DNA of 64,000 nucleotides from Parasphingopyxis marina (lineage in GTDB: Bacteria; Pseudomonadota; Alphaproteobacteria; Sphingomonadales; Sphingomonadaceae): assembly GCF_014237875.1 (NCBI RefSeq), contig NZ_JACJVJ010000003.1, positions 248,001 through 312,000 of the forward strand. The letters are read 5' to 3'. Below are positions 42,160 to 49,864 of this stretch, one piece after another (position 1 is the first letter of the stretch; every line of letters starts with the position of its first letter). Both the position numbers and the translations under genes were made by a program. The notes under the pieces were generated by a model. The model searched no databases. It was not told where the DNA came from and saw only the letters and a program-made list of their open reading frames with translations.

Positions 42160-42173
42160 ATAGTATGCATAGC
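42160..42173 (-). promoter_or_regulatory. ATAGTATGCA element in front of the six-gene operon
   Basis: ATAGTATGCATAGC shares ATAGTAT-x-CA with 33330-33339, upstream of the MmyB-type regulator, and contains the palindrome TATGCATA. It sits about 50 bases upstream of the MFS start and directly behind the ligM terminator. Confidence 0.35.
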
Positions 42174-42211
42174 AAACAAAAAGGGCGGCGCAATCATGAT
42201 TGCGCCGCCCT
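42174..42211 (-). terminator. Intrinsic terminator of ligM
   Basis: On the minus strand GGGCGGCGCAAT-CATG-ATTGCGCCGCCC forms a perfect 12-bp stem with a 4-base loop, followed at once by TTTTTGTTT. It lies 30 bases after the ligM stop and separates ligM from the six-gene operon. Confidence 0.92.
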
Positions 42212-42240
42212 AGAGGGGATGGGGCCCTTTCGGGCAGCCG

Positions 42241-43632
42241 TTAGGCCCGCTTGCGCCAGCCTGTATCGGTGTAAACTTCGCGGACCGTGTCGACATAGGG
42301 AACCGGCGCGACGACGGCCTTGATCTCGGCCTGCTCATGGCGTTCGACCGCGGGCTTTGCGGTCCCGCCATCTTCCTCGCCCCAGACAAAGGTCACCTCC
42401 GTGCCGGGTTCTGCATATTCCGCATCAAGGATGGCCAAGGTCAGCATCTTGCGCTCGTTGGAGCTGTAGCCGACCCAGGTCGAAACGCCGACATTCTTGC
42501 CGTCGGCCATCACCGCATCATAGGGGTGCATCGAATAGACGGCCGAGGGGAATTCCATGAATTTGGCCCGGTCGCCGCGTTCGAGCTGCGATCCGATACA
42601 GTTGAGAACATCCTGATTGTCGAGCGCCAGGGTCACCTTCTTGCGGTGCGGGCCTTCGGCCATGGCTTCGAGGGCTTCCTTGCCGATGAAGTCGTGATCG
42701 AACTTCACGAACGGGCCGTATCCGATGTCCCAGGGCGTGAGATAATAGTCCTCGATATTGTCGGACGCGAAGCTGCCGCCGATCGAGGCGTTGGCTTCGT
42801 AGCAATCGGCGGGAAGCCATTCGCGATAGGCTTGCATGCCGGGGCTCGTATAGACGGCGGGCATCGGCGAGGGGATCCAACCCGATTCGAGGGTGTTCGA
42901 GGAATAAGCGCGGCCGCCGACCTGTTTGAGGCCGAATTCCTCGCCGGCTTCGACGAGCGCGGCCTTCACGGCTTCACCGTCGGCATAGGGGCCGTAAAGC
43001 TCGAAGCCAGGCTGGCCGGCCATGCCGTGGCGCAGCGCGCCGACCTGTTTGCCGGCGATCGTCATCGTCGTCATGTTGAAGAATTTGAGTTCCGGCGGCG
43101 TCTGCCCAAGCACCTTTTCCATGGTCTTCATCGCGTTGGGACCCTGGATCTGGTAGCGGTAGCTCTTGCGGTTGAACGGATCCGGGCGCGCGGCAGAGCG
43201 CTCGTCGAGCGTCACCTTGACGTCCCAGTCGCCGGTTTCGGCATGGAAGCGGACCCAGTTCAGGACGGGAATACGACCGACGAGGTTGAAGGTGTTCTCG
43301 GCCAGGTAGAAGAGGATGACGTCGCCGATCACATAGCCTTCGGGGCTGCACGGAACGAATTGCTTGGCCTTGTCGACCGTGAAATTCTTGAAGCTGTTGA
43401 TGCCAAGATAGCTGAGCATTTCGAACGCGCCCGGCCCTTCGACCAGCAGGTCCGCCATATGGTAGGACTGGTCGAACAGGACGCAGGTTTCCTGCCAGCC
43501 CTTCTGCTCGTCGCGCCAGTTGGAAAATTCCGGAGGGACGCCCGGATAGACGTTCGGCCCGGCGGGCAGGTTGCGAAGCATATGCGCCGTACCGCCGGCG
43601 GCGTCGAGAACGGATTGAAGGCTGTCAGCCAT
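42241..43632 (-). CDS. ligM: Tetrahydrofolate-dependent vanillate/syringate-type O-demethylase (LigM/DesA family)
   Basis: The 463-residue GcvT-fold enzyme closely resembles LigM/DesA of Sphingobium, which move the aryl O-methyl group to tetrahydrofolate, giving 5-methyl-THF and protocatechuate or gallate-type products. Visible segments are PEFSNWRDEQKGW, VLFDQSYHMADL, GDVILFYLAENTF, FKFFNM-like KFFNMTTMTIAG, SNTLESGWIPSPMPA and GYGPFVKFDHDFIG. The ATG at 43632 with GGAGAGGAAAG is preferred. No metF or ligH (formyl-THF ligase) is adjacent to recycle the folate. It has its own terminator. Confidence 0.92.
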   Translation of the reverse strand: MADSLQSVLDAAGGTAHMLRNLPAGPNVYPGVPPEFSNWRDEQKGWQETCVLFDQSYHMADLLVEGPGAFEMLSYLGINSFKNFTVDKAKQFVPCSPEGYVIGDVILFYLAENTFNLVGRIPVLNWVRFHAETGDWDVKVTLDERSAARPDPFNRKSYRYQIQGPNAMKTMEKVLGQTPPELKFFNMTTMTIAGKQVGALRHGMAGQPGFELYGPYADGEAVKAALVEAGEEFGLKQVGGRAYSSNTLESGWIPSPMPAVYTSPGMQAYREWLPADCYEANASIGGSFASDNIEDYYLTPWDIGYGPFVKFDHDFIGKEALEAMAEGPHRKKVTLALDNQDVLNCIGSQLERGDRAKFMEFPSAVYSMHPYDAVMADGKNVGVSTWVGYSSNERKMLTLAILDAEYAEPGTEVTFVWGEEDGGTAKPAVERHEQAEIKAVVAPVPYVDTVREVYTDTGWRKRA

Positions 43633-43745
43633 GACGTTTCTTTCCTCTCCTGTGGCCCACCTTGGGGCGAGATGGTTGACCCCTGTTTCGGGGCTGATCG
43701 GATGCAAAATGTCCGTGGAAACAGGTGGGCGCCAGTTTCCGAAAT

Positions 43746-43760
43746 ACACTAGTATAAAAA
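43746..43760 (-). promoter_or_regulatory. Possible ligM promoter region with TATACT box
   Basis: On the minus strand TATACT lies about 115 bases upstream of ligM, with no clear -35. The overlapping ATACTAGTGTAT is a partial dyad that carries the same TAGTAT core seen in front of the regulator and the six-gene operon. Confidence 0.3.
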
Positions 43761-43799
43761 CCAATAGAAAGACGGTGTTCCGCCTGTAAACAGGGAGTT

Positions 43800-44582
43800 T
43801 TATGCTTTCCTGTTACTATCGATTTCGGTTCTCAGAGCGTGAAGCGAGGCTGAATCGCGAAGCCTGGCGAGATATTCGCGATTCTCGGCGCACCTCTTTG
43901 CCATCGGCCAGGCGCGCCGTTGGGGCGTCGGGAAGCAAAGTGCGCCCGGCTGGTGGCGCGTTGCCATGCGGATATCGTCGCGGCGCAGGAACTTTCGCCA
44001 CATGTAAAGATCGGTCCAGATGTCTTCGGGCGCGGGCGACCAGCCGGGTTCGAGCCGGTCATAGGCGGACCGGCGATAGCCGCAGGTCGTGGGACCGAAG
44101 AAATTATACTTCTCCGTGAGCATCCGTTCCCGCGTTTCCGGCAAAGCCAAGTCGTCACGCAATGCTTCGAAACGGCCGCGCGTTCCGACTTGAACCTGGA
44201 TCAGATTGCCGAAGTCCGCATTCGCAAGCAATTTGGCCATCTCTTCGAGATGATCGGGAAACCATAAATCGTCGTCGGCGATCTGGCAGATCATCGCGCC
44301 CCGGCTTTCTTCCCGGAGAATCGTATCGCGATGTGCTTCGCCGTGACGCGCCCCCTTGGGGAAGGCCCGCACACTTATCCGCCGATCTTGCCGGGCGAGG
44401 CGCCGTGCTTCCGCGACGGTTTCGTCCGGCGCGCCGTCGCACAGGATGAAGAGTTCGAAGCGTTGTTCGCTTTGCGTGCGCACGCTCTCCAACGCGAACG
44501 GTAGCAGATCGGGTGGGCGGTGGATCGGCAGCAGGATCGTGAAAAGCGGTGGCTCCCTGCGCCTGAGGAACCGCCCGAACAT
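43800..44582 (-). CDS. Family 2 glycosyltransferase
   Basis: The 260-residue protein has the GT-A start FTILLPIHRPPDLLPFALESV, FELFILCDGAPDET and the DxD-type nucleotide-sugar/metal motif QIADDDLWFPDH. It has no membrane segment. It would transfer a sugar to a surface polysaccharide or lipid. It is the last gene of a three-gene minus operon and overlaps the Gfo/Idh/MocA gene by 1 base (shared in ATGA). Confidence 0.86.
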   Translation of the reverse strand: MFGRFLRRREPPLFTILLPIHRPPDLLPFALESVRTQSEQRFELFILCDGAPDETVAEARRLARQDRRISVRAFPKGARHGEAHRDTILREESRGAMICQIADDDLWFPDHLEEMAKLLANADFGNLIQVQVGTRGRFEALRDDLALPETRERMLTEKYNFFGPTTCGYRRSAYDRLEPGWSPAPEDIWTDLYMWRKFLRRDDIRMATRHQPGALCFPTPQRRAWPMAKRCAENREYLARLRDSASLHALRTEIDSNRKA

Positions 44583-45490
44583 CAGAGTGCCGCCTCGATC
44601 TCCGCGATCCGCTCGACGATCTCGGCGCCCCGGGCGGCGGAGCCGAGCGGCGGTGGACCGCCGGCGATGAAGCCGAGAAAGCCTTCTATCTCGTCATAAA
44701 GCGGCATCGATTCGGTAAACGGAATGCCGAACACTTCTTGATCGGGTTGGCCGACCGGTCCGCGCCGCCAGAACAATTCTGTGTCATAGCCGCCGCGCAA
44801 TTCCAGCATCCCGCTGTCGCCGATCGCGGTCACTTTCCGTGCATGCTCGGTGCTGGCGACGCCTATGTCGAGAATCGCCGAGATGCCGCTGGAGCTTGTC
44901 ATCCGGGCGATCGCACCGAGTCTCTTGTCGGCAGGCACTACCGGCCATGCGGTGTCGAGCGCGGGCAGTTCGTCGATCAGCGTGTCGATAATCGCCAGAT
45001 CATGCGGCGCGAGAATCCAGAGCGGATCGACATCGGCATAGCCATGGCCCTTGCTCCAGCGCTGTAGGCGCAACGTGCGAAGTGCGCCGATGGTGCCGGC
45101 ATCGATCTGCCGGCGTAGTTCCTGGATGCCGTGGTGATAACGCCACTTGTCCATCACGAAGAGTTGCCCGTCGTCCATTGCCGCCAATCGGCGCGCGCTC
45201 TCGACATCGGCAGTCAGCGGCTTTTCGACGAAAATCGGCTTTCCGGTCGGCATCAGCGCCTCGACGATCCTGCCATGGGTCGTCGTCGGCGTGACGATGA
45301 CATAGCCGTCCATATCCGGAAGGTTAGCGATATCCGGGATTACCGACGTCGCGCCCGTCTCCCGCGCGATCGCGCAATGGCCGGGATCGGCGCACACAAC
45401 ATGAACCTCCGCGCCGCAGGCGAGAAGATCGCGGAGGACGAATTTCCCCCAGCGGCCGCAGCCAATCTGTCCGATTTTTGGCGCGCTCAT
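44582..45490 (-). CDS. Gfo/Idh/MocA-family oxidoreductase
   Basis: The 302-residue protein has a dinucleotide motif GQIGCGRWGKFVLRDLLACGAE, FVEKPLTADVESA (conserved EKP motif) and a C-terminal domain. These enzymes oxidise or reduce sugars or inositols with NAD(P). Here it likely acts on a nucleotide-sugar, together with the upstream epimerase-like and downstream GT2 genes. The ATG at 45490 overlaps the epimerase stop by 4 bases. Confidence 0.86.
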   Translation of the reverse strand: MSAPKIGQIGCGRWGKFVLRDLLACGAEVHVVCADPGHCAIARETGATSVIPDIANLPDMDGYVIVTPTTTHGRIVEALMPTGKPIFVEKPLTADVESARRLAAMDDGQLFVMDKWRYHHGIQELRRQIDAGTIGALRTLRLQRWSKGHGYADVDPLWILAPHDLAIIDTLIDELPALDTAWPVVPADKRLGAIARMTSSSGISAILDIGVASTEHARKVTAIGDSGMLELRGGYDTELFWRRGPVGQPDQEVFGIPFTESMPLYDEIEGFLGFIAGGPPPLGSAARGAEIVERIAEIEAAL

Positions 45491-46041
45491 TCGCTTAGTC
45501 CGGCGACGTCCAGCAATTGTGCAAGGCTCCCCGCGTCGGTGTCGCGTTCGGACAGGATCGGATCGTCGGCTGGCCAGTCGATCCCGAGCCCGGGTTCGTT
45601 CCAACGGCAGCCCAGTTCGTCGGTCCGGTCGAAATCGAAATCGACGCCGTAAATATGGATCGATGGCACCGGAAAATAAAAGCCATGGGCGACCCCCACG
45701 GGAATGGCGATCATGGCAGGGCTGTCAGCGGGCATACGGACGATGGCACCGGTTCCGTGGGTCGGCGAGGAAGGGCGCAGGTCGGAAAGGCCGAGCAGCA
45801 TCTCTCCCTGCAACACGGTGAGGATGTCCTCATGTTTCAGATGGAGATGAACGCCGCGCATGACATTGGCGGCGGAATGCACGACATTCCATTGAACAGG
45901 CGTGTTGCTGCCAATGCTCCAGCTTTTACGATAAATCTCGGTCAGGTCGCCGCGACTATCGGCATGGGTGATGAGCGACTTGGCGACGACGCCCGAAATC
46001 GGCGTCGCGGCGGCATCGGCGAAGGCCTCGATTTCCAGCAT
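45487..46041 (-). CDS. dTDP-sugar 3,5-epimerase-like (RmlC/cupin) protein
   Basis: The 184-residue protein resembles RmlC-type cupins: HADSRGDLTEIYRKSW, MRGVHLHLKHEDILTVLQGEM and IPVGVAHGFYFP. The catalytic-type His of the RGVH strand is present. It may be a sugar-nucleotide epimerase or isomerase of surface-polysaccharide synthesis. It begins the three-gene operon with Gfo/Idh/MocA and GT2. The strict RmlC length and Tyr/Lys active-site set could not be confirmed, hence the open name. Confidence 0.8.
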   Translation of the reverse strand: MLEIEAFADAAATPISGVVAKSLITHADSRGDLTEIYRKSWSIGSNTPVQWNVVHSAANVMRGVHLHLKHEDILTVLQGEMLLGLSDLRPSSPTHGTGAIVRMPADSPAMIAIPVGVAHGFYFPVPSIHIYGVDFDFDRTDELGCRWNEPGLGIDWPADDPILSERDTDAGSLAQLLDVAGLSE

Positions 46042-46086
46042 ACGCGATCCTTAACCCGATGCCGGTTGCCTAGTCGAGACTCATTC

Positions 46087-46932
46087 TCAACCTGTTGCGG
46101 AAGGCCTATCGTCAGGATCGTGGCAGGACGACAAATCTCCCGCCATCTCTCCCGATGCCCGCTCTTCGCCGACAATTTCCGCCACTGACGTTCGTTTCTT
46201 TTTTTTGACCGCTTGGCCGATGAGGATGAGCGCGGGGCCGTCGCCAAGCGCCGTTCGTACGGCAAGCGGAAGCAGATCGAGCCGCGTGGCAAAGCGGCGT
46301 TCCTCGGGAAGGCTCACATTCTCCACGACAAGAGCTGGCGTGTCCCCGGAAAGCCCGGCATCGATCAGCCGCCGGGATACGGTCGGCGCGGCGGTCTTGC
46401 CCATATAGACGGCCAGCGTCGCCTGCGGGTCAGCAAGCGTATTCCAGTCGAGATCCAGTTCTTCACCGGCGCGGACGTGCGCCGTGACGAACGTCAACCG
46501 GCGAGCAAGACCGCGCAAGGTGAGCGACATGCCGGCGCTCGCCGCGGCGGCCGAGGCGGCGGTGATGCCGGGGCAAATCCGGACCGGGATGCCCAGCGCC
46601 GACAAGGCCTCCATCTCTTCGGCGGAGCGGCCGAAGATGGAGGGATCGCCGCCTTTCAGCCGCACAACGCGTTCGCCGGCTAGCGCTGCTTCGGCCAGAA
46701 GATCGTTAATCGCGCGCTGATCCTTCGAATGGCGGCCCGAACGCTTGCCCACAGGGACGCGGCGGACGCCGGCCGGAACGCGGTCGAGTACGCCCGGCCC
46801 GACCAGCGCGTCATGGAAGACGATGGTCGCCGCGCGAAGCAGCTTCTCCGCCTTAAGAGTCAGGAGATCGGGATCGCCGGGACCCGCGCCGACAAGCCAG
46901 ACCTCTCCGGGATTGGAGATCGGGCCGGTCAT
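46087..46932 (-). CDS. cobA: Uroporphyrinogen-III C-methyltransferase (SUMT) for sirohaem synthesis
   Basis: The 281-residue protein has VWLVGAGPGDPDLLTLKAEKLL, VVRLKGGDPSIFGRSAEE and ICPGITAASAAAASAGMSLT, typical SUMT motifs. It methylates uroporphyrinogen III to precorrin-2, the precursor of the sirohaem used by NirB. It lacks the CysG N-terminal domain, so oxidation and ferrochelation must be done elsewhere. A charged C-terminal tail of about 35 residues is extra. Its start overlaps the nasA stop by 4 bases, and the nitrate operon ends with it. Confidence 0.92.
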   Translation of the reverse strand: MTGPISNPGEVWLVGAGPGDPDLLTLKAEKLLRAATIVFHDALVGPGVLDRVPAGVRRVPVGKRSGRHSKDQRAINDLLAEAALAGERVVRLKGGDPSIFGRSAEEMEALSALGIPVRICPGITAASAAAASAGMSLTLRGLARRLTFVTAHVRAGEELDLDWNTLADPQATLAVYMGKTAAPTVSRRLIDAGLSGDTPALVVENVSLPEERRFATRLDLLPLAVRTALGDGPALILIGQAVKKKKRTSVAEIVGEERASGEMAGDLSSCHDPDDRPSATG

Positions 46933-49523
46933 TCTGCCGCCTCCAGCGAGGAGGAGGGGGGCTCGATCAACATCTTCGCGAGCGCGGGCCGGCAGCTGCC
47001 GCAATTGGTGCCCGCGCGCAGTGCCTTGCCGATCTCCTCGACCGAGGCGAGCGTCTGGTCGGCGATGGCGGTGAGGATCGTTTTCATGCCGACATCGAAA
47101 CAGACGCAAACGATCGGTCCGGGGTCGGCCGCCGTGCCAGCCGGACGCGCGGCGAGGAGGGCAGAACCGCCCGAGGGGACGGTCGCATCGAGTTGCGCCG
47201 CAATCCAGCCTCGCGGCGGTAGCGTTCCCGAACGGGTGACAAACAGCGCCGCGGCGAGCCGCCCCTGCGCGTCGGCAACGACGATACGTCGCATGCCGCG
47301 CGCCATGTCGACCGCTTCGAGCCGAGTACCGCCCGGCAGCATCGAATCGATGTCGATCGCGCCTTCGCCTGCCAGTTCGACGAGCCAGCCGTGTTCGAGC
47401 CGGGACCGCGTCCAGTAGAGCAGGTCCGGTAACGCGGGCATCGTGCAGGCGACGAGAAAAGCGCGCCAGTCGGGCGAGACGCGTTCGATCTCTGCCGCGC
47501 AATCCTTGAACGCGGGCTGGCCCGATACGGCATCGACCCGGCTATCGGTCAGCCGCCCCGTGCGCCCGCCGCCGCTCATCTGGTCGGTCCAGTGCATCGG
47601 CGCGAAGATTTCGCCGGGCCGTTGGGAATCGGTAACAAGCACGCGAAAAATGCTTTCGCCATTAGGCGTCGCGATCCGCGCCAGATCTCCATCGGCGAGA
47701 TCGCGCGCGGCGGCATCAGCGGGATGGATTTCTACCAGAGGCTCGCCGCGATGACGCGACAGGCGCGGAGAGAGACCGGTGCGGGTCATCGTGTGCCATT
47801 GATCGCGATAACGGCCGGTGTTGAGCCGCAGCGGATAGTCCTTGTCGGCCGCCGCTGTTTCCGGCGGCGCAACCGCGACCAGCCGCGCCTTGCTGTCCGG
47901 TGTCGAATAGCGGCCTGCGGCGAACGGCGATGCGCCGCCCCAGGATTGCGGCTGCCATTCCGCATAGTCCGCATCGGACATCGCCGCCCATTGGCCAAGA
48001 TCGAGCAGGCGACGACCGTTGTTATGACAGGTGGTTTGCGCGCAATATTCGCGGAAAACATCGGCGGGACCTGCAAAATCGAAAGCCTCGCCATGGCCCA
48101 TCGCCCAAGCGACATCGGCGACGATTTTCCAATCCGGCCGGGCCTCGCCGGGCGGCGCTAACAGGGCGCGCTGGCGGCTCATCACGCGTTCGCTGTTGGT
48201 GACCATGCCGTCCTTCTCGGCCCAGGCGAGCGCGGGAAGTTTCACATCGGCATAGGCGGCGGTATCCGTCTTCGCGATCACGTCGGACAAGACAACGAAA
48301 TCGCAGCGATTCAGAGCCTCGCGCACGAAGCCGGCATCGGGCATCGAAACGGCGGGGTTGGTCGCCATGATCCACAGCGCCTTGATCCGGCCTTCATGGA
48401 CGGCGCGGAACATGTCGACGGCCTTCAGGCCGGGACCGGGCGCGATTCCCGGCGATTTCCAGAAATCCTGCGCCACCGCGCGCTCCTCATCCGAAAAGCC
48501 CATATGGCAGGCGAGGGTCGAAGCGAGCCCGCCAACCTCGCGCCCGCCCATCGCATTGGGCTGGCCGGTAATGCTGAACGGCCCCGCGCCCGGCTTGCCG
48601 ATCCGGCCGGTGGCGAGGTGGAGGTTGATGATCGCGTTGCCCTTGTCGGTGCCGCAGGCCGACTGGTTGGCGCCCTGGCTGAACAGGGTGACCATTTTTG
48701 GCACGGCGGAAGCGAGATCGGCAAGGGCGATAAATGCGTCCTCATCGATACCCGCGTCCGCCGGGCCGCCCGTGAGCCTCTCCCAAAAACTTTCAGGGCT
48801 CGTCACATGCGCGGCGAGATAGGTCTCGTCGATCTTGCCGCGCGCGCGCATCTCGGCAAGCAAGGCATTGAACAGGACAATATCGCCATCGGGCTTCAGC
48901 GCGATATGAAGGTCGGCGCATTCGGCGGTTTCGGTCCGCCGCGGATCGATGACGACGAGCTTGGTGCCGCGTTCCTGCCGCGCCTTTTCGATCCGCTGCC
49001 AGATCACCGGGTGGCACCAGGCGGTGTTGGACCCAACCAGCAGGATCAGATCCGCTTTTTCGAGGTCCGAATAGCTGCAGGGAACGATGTCCTCGCCGAA
49101 CGCCCGGTTATGGGCGGCCACGGCGCTCGCCATGCAGAGCCGCGAATTGGTGTCGATATTCCCCGAGCCGATGAACCCTTTCATCAGCTTGTTGGCGACA
49201 TAATAGTCTTCGGTCAGCAGCTGGCCCGAGACATAGAAAGCGACGCTATCCGGCCCGTATTCGGCGATCGTCGAGGAGAAGCGCTCGGCCACAAGGGCAA
49301 TCGCCTCGTCCCAGTTCACGCGCTCATCGCTGATTTCCGGATAAAGCAGGCGCCCCTCGAGCCCGGTCGTCTCGCCGAGATGCGTACCCTTCGAACATAA
49401 GCGCCCAAAATTCGCCGGATGCGCCGTGTCGCCCTTGACGATGATGTTGCGCCGGCCGGTCGAGACCGCCGCAATCCCGCATCCGACCCCGCAATAGGGG
49501 CAGGTGGTGCGCTTCCTGCTCAC
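46929..49523 (-). CDS. nasA: Assimilatory nitrate reductase catalytic subunit
   Basis: The 864-residue molybdopterin enzyme reduces nitrate to nitrite in the cytoplasm. Its N-terminal [4Fe-4S] cluster ligands are Cys8, Cys11, Cys15 and Cys43. Molybdopterin-binding segments such as SRLCMASAVAAHNRAFGED, SNTAWCHPVIWQRIEKAR and QPNAMGGREVGG follow. The C-terminus carries a BFD-type [2Fe-2S] domain with CVCFDVGMKTI and NCGSCRPAL, as in many NasA proteins. The GTG start 49523 overlaps the nirD stop by 4 bases. Confidence 0.95.
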   Translation of the reverse strand: MSRKRTTCPYCGVGCGIAAVSTGRRNIIVKGDTAHPANFGRLCSKGTHLGETTGLEGRLLYPEISDERVNWDEAIALVAERFSSTIAEYGPDSVAFYVSGQLLTEDYYVANKLMKGFIGSGNIDTNSRLCMASAVAAHNRAFGEDIVPCSYSDLEKADLILLVGSNTAWCHPVIWQRIEKARQERGTKLVVIDPRRTETAECADLHIALKPDGDIVLFNALLAEMRARGKIDETYLAAHVTSPESFWERLTGGPADAGIDEDAFIALADLASAVPKMVTLFSQGANQSACGTDKGNAIINLHLATGRIGKPGAGPFSITGQPNAMGGREVGGLASTLACHMGFSDEERAVAQDFWKSPGIAPGPGLKAVDMFRAVHEGRIKALWIMATNPAVSMPDAGFVREALNRCDFVVLSDVIAKTDTAAYADVKLPALAWAEKDGMVTNSERVMSRQRALLAPPGEARPDWKIVADVAWAMGHGEAFDFAGPADVFREYCAQTTCHNNGRRLLDLGQWAAMSDADYAEWQPQSWGGASPFAAGRYSTPDSKARLVAVAPPETAAADKDYPLRLNTGRYRDQWHTMTRTGLSPRLSRHRGEPLVEIHPADAAARDLADGDLARIATPNGESIFRVLVTDSQRPGEIFAPMHWTDQMSGGGRTGRLTDSRVDAVSGQPAFKDCAAEIERVSPDWRAFLVACTMPALPDLLYWTRSRLEHGWLVELAGEGAIDIDSMLPGGTRLEAVDMARGMRRIVVADAQGRLAAALFVTRSGTLPPRGWIAAQLDATVPSGGSALLAARPAGTAADPGPIVCVCFDVGMKTILTAIADQTLASVEEIGKALRAGTNCGSCRPALAKMLIEPPSSSLEAAE

Positions 49524-49864
49524 CGCGCACCTGCGAGCGCTTCGGCGCGGGCGATGAAGATGCGTCCGCCGTCGACCTTCACCGGGATGGTCGGCACACA
49601 GCCCTTGTCCTCGCCCTGGGCTTCGCCGGTGAGGAGGCTGATCCGCCAATTGTGCAGCGGGCAGGTAACGGTCGTGTCGTGGACGATGCCCTGGCTCAGC
49701 GGGCCCTGTTTGTGCGGGCATTTATTGTGGAGCGCGAAGACTTTGCCGTTGGCGGTGCGGAAGAGGGCGATCTCCTGGCCGCCCTGCACGGGCAAGGTAC
49801 GCGCACCGAGCGCGGGCAGTTGATCGACGGGGCCGATATCGAGCCAGTTTGCATCCATGGTCAT
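49520..49864 (-). CDS. nirD: Nitrite reductase small subunit
   Basis: The 114-residue Rieske-type protein has cluster ligands Cys49, His51, Cys68 and His71 (NKCPHKQGP and VTCPLHNWRI). NirD is needed with NirB for NAD(P)H-dependent reduction of nitrite to ammonium. The ATG at 49864 overlaps the nirB stop by 4 bases. An in-frame ATG 49858 is the alternative. Confidence 0.94.
   Translation of the reverse strand: MTMDANWLDIGPVDQLPALGARTLPVQGGQEIALFRTANGKVFALHNKCPHKQGPLSQGIVHDTTVTCPLHNWRISLLTGEAQGEDKGCVPTIPVKVDGGRIFIARAEALAGAR

Noticed and set aside
46087-47502. Long N-terminal extension of the SUMT frame
   Set aside because: Residues before the ATG at 46932 are an out-of-frame reading of the nasA C-terminus. 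The ATGA overlap at 46932 is the sensible start.
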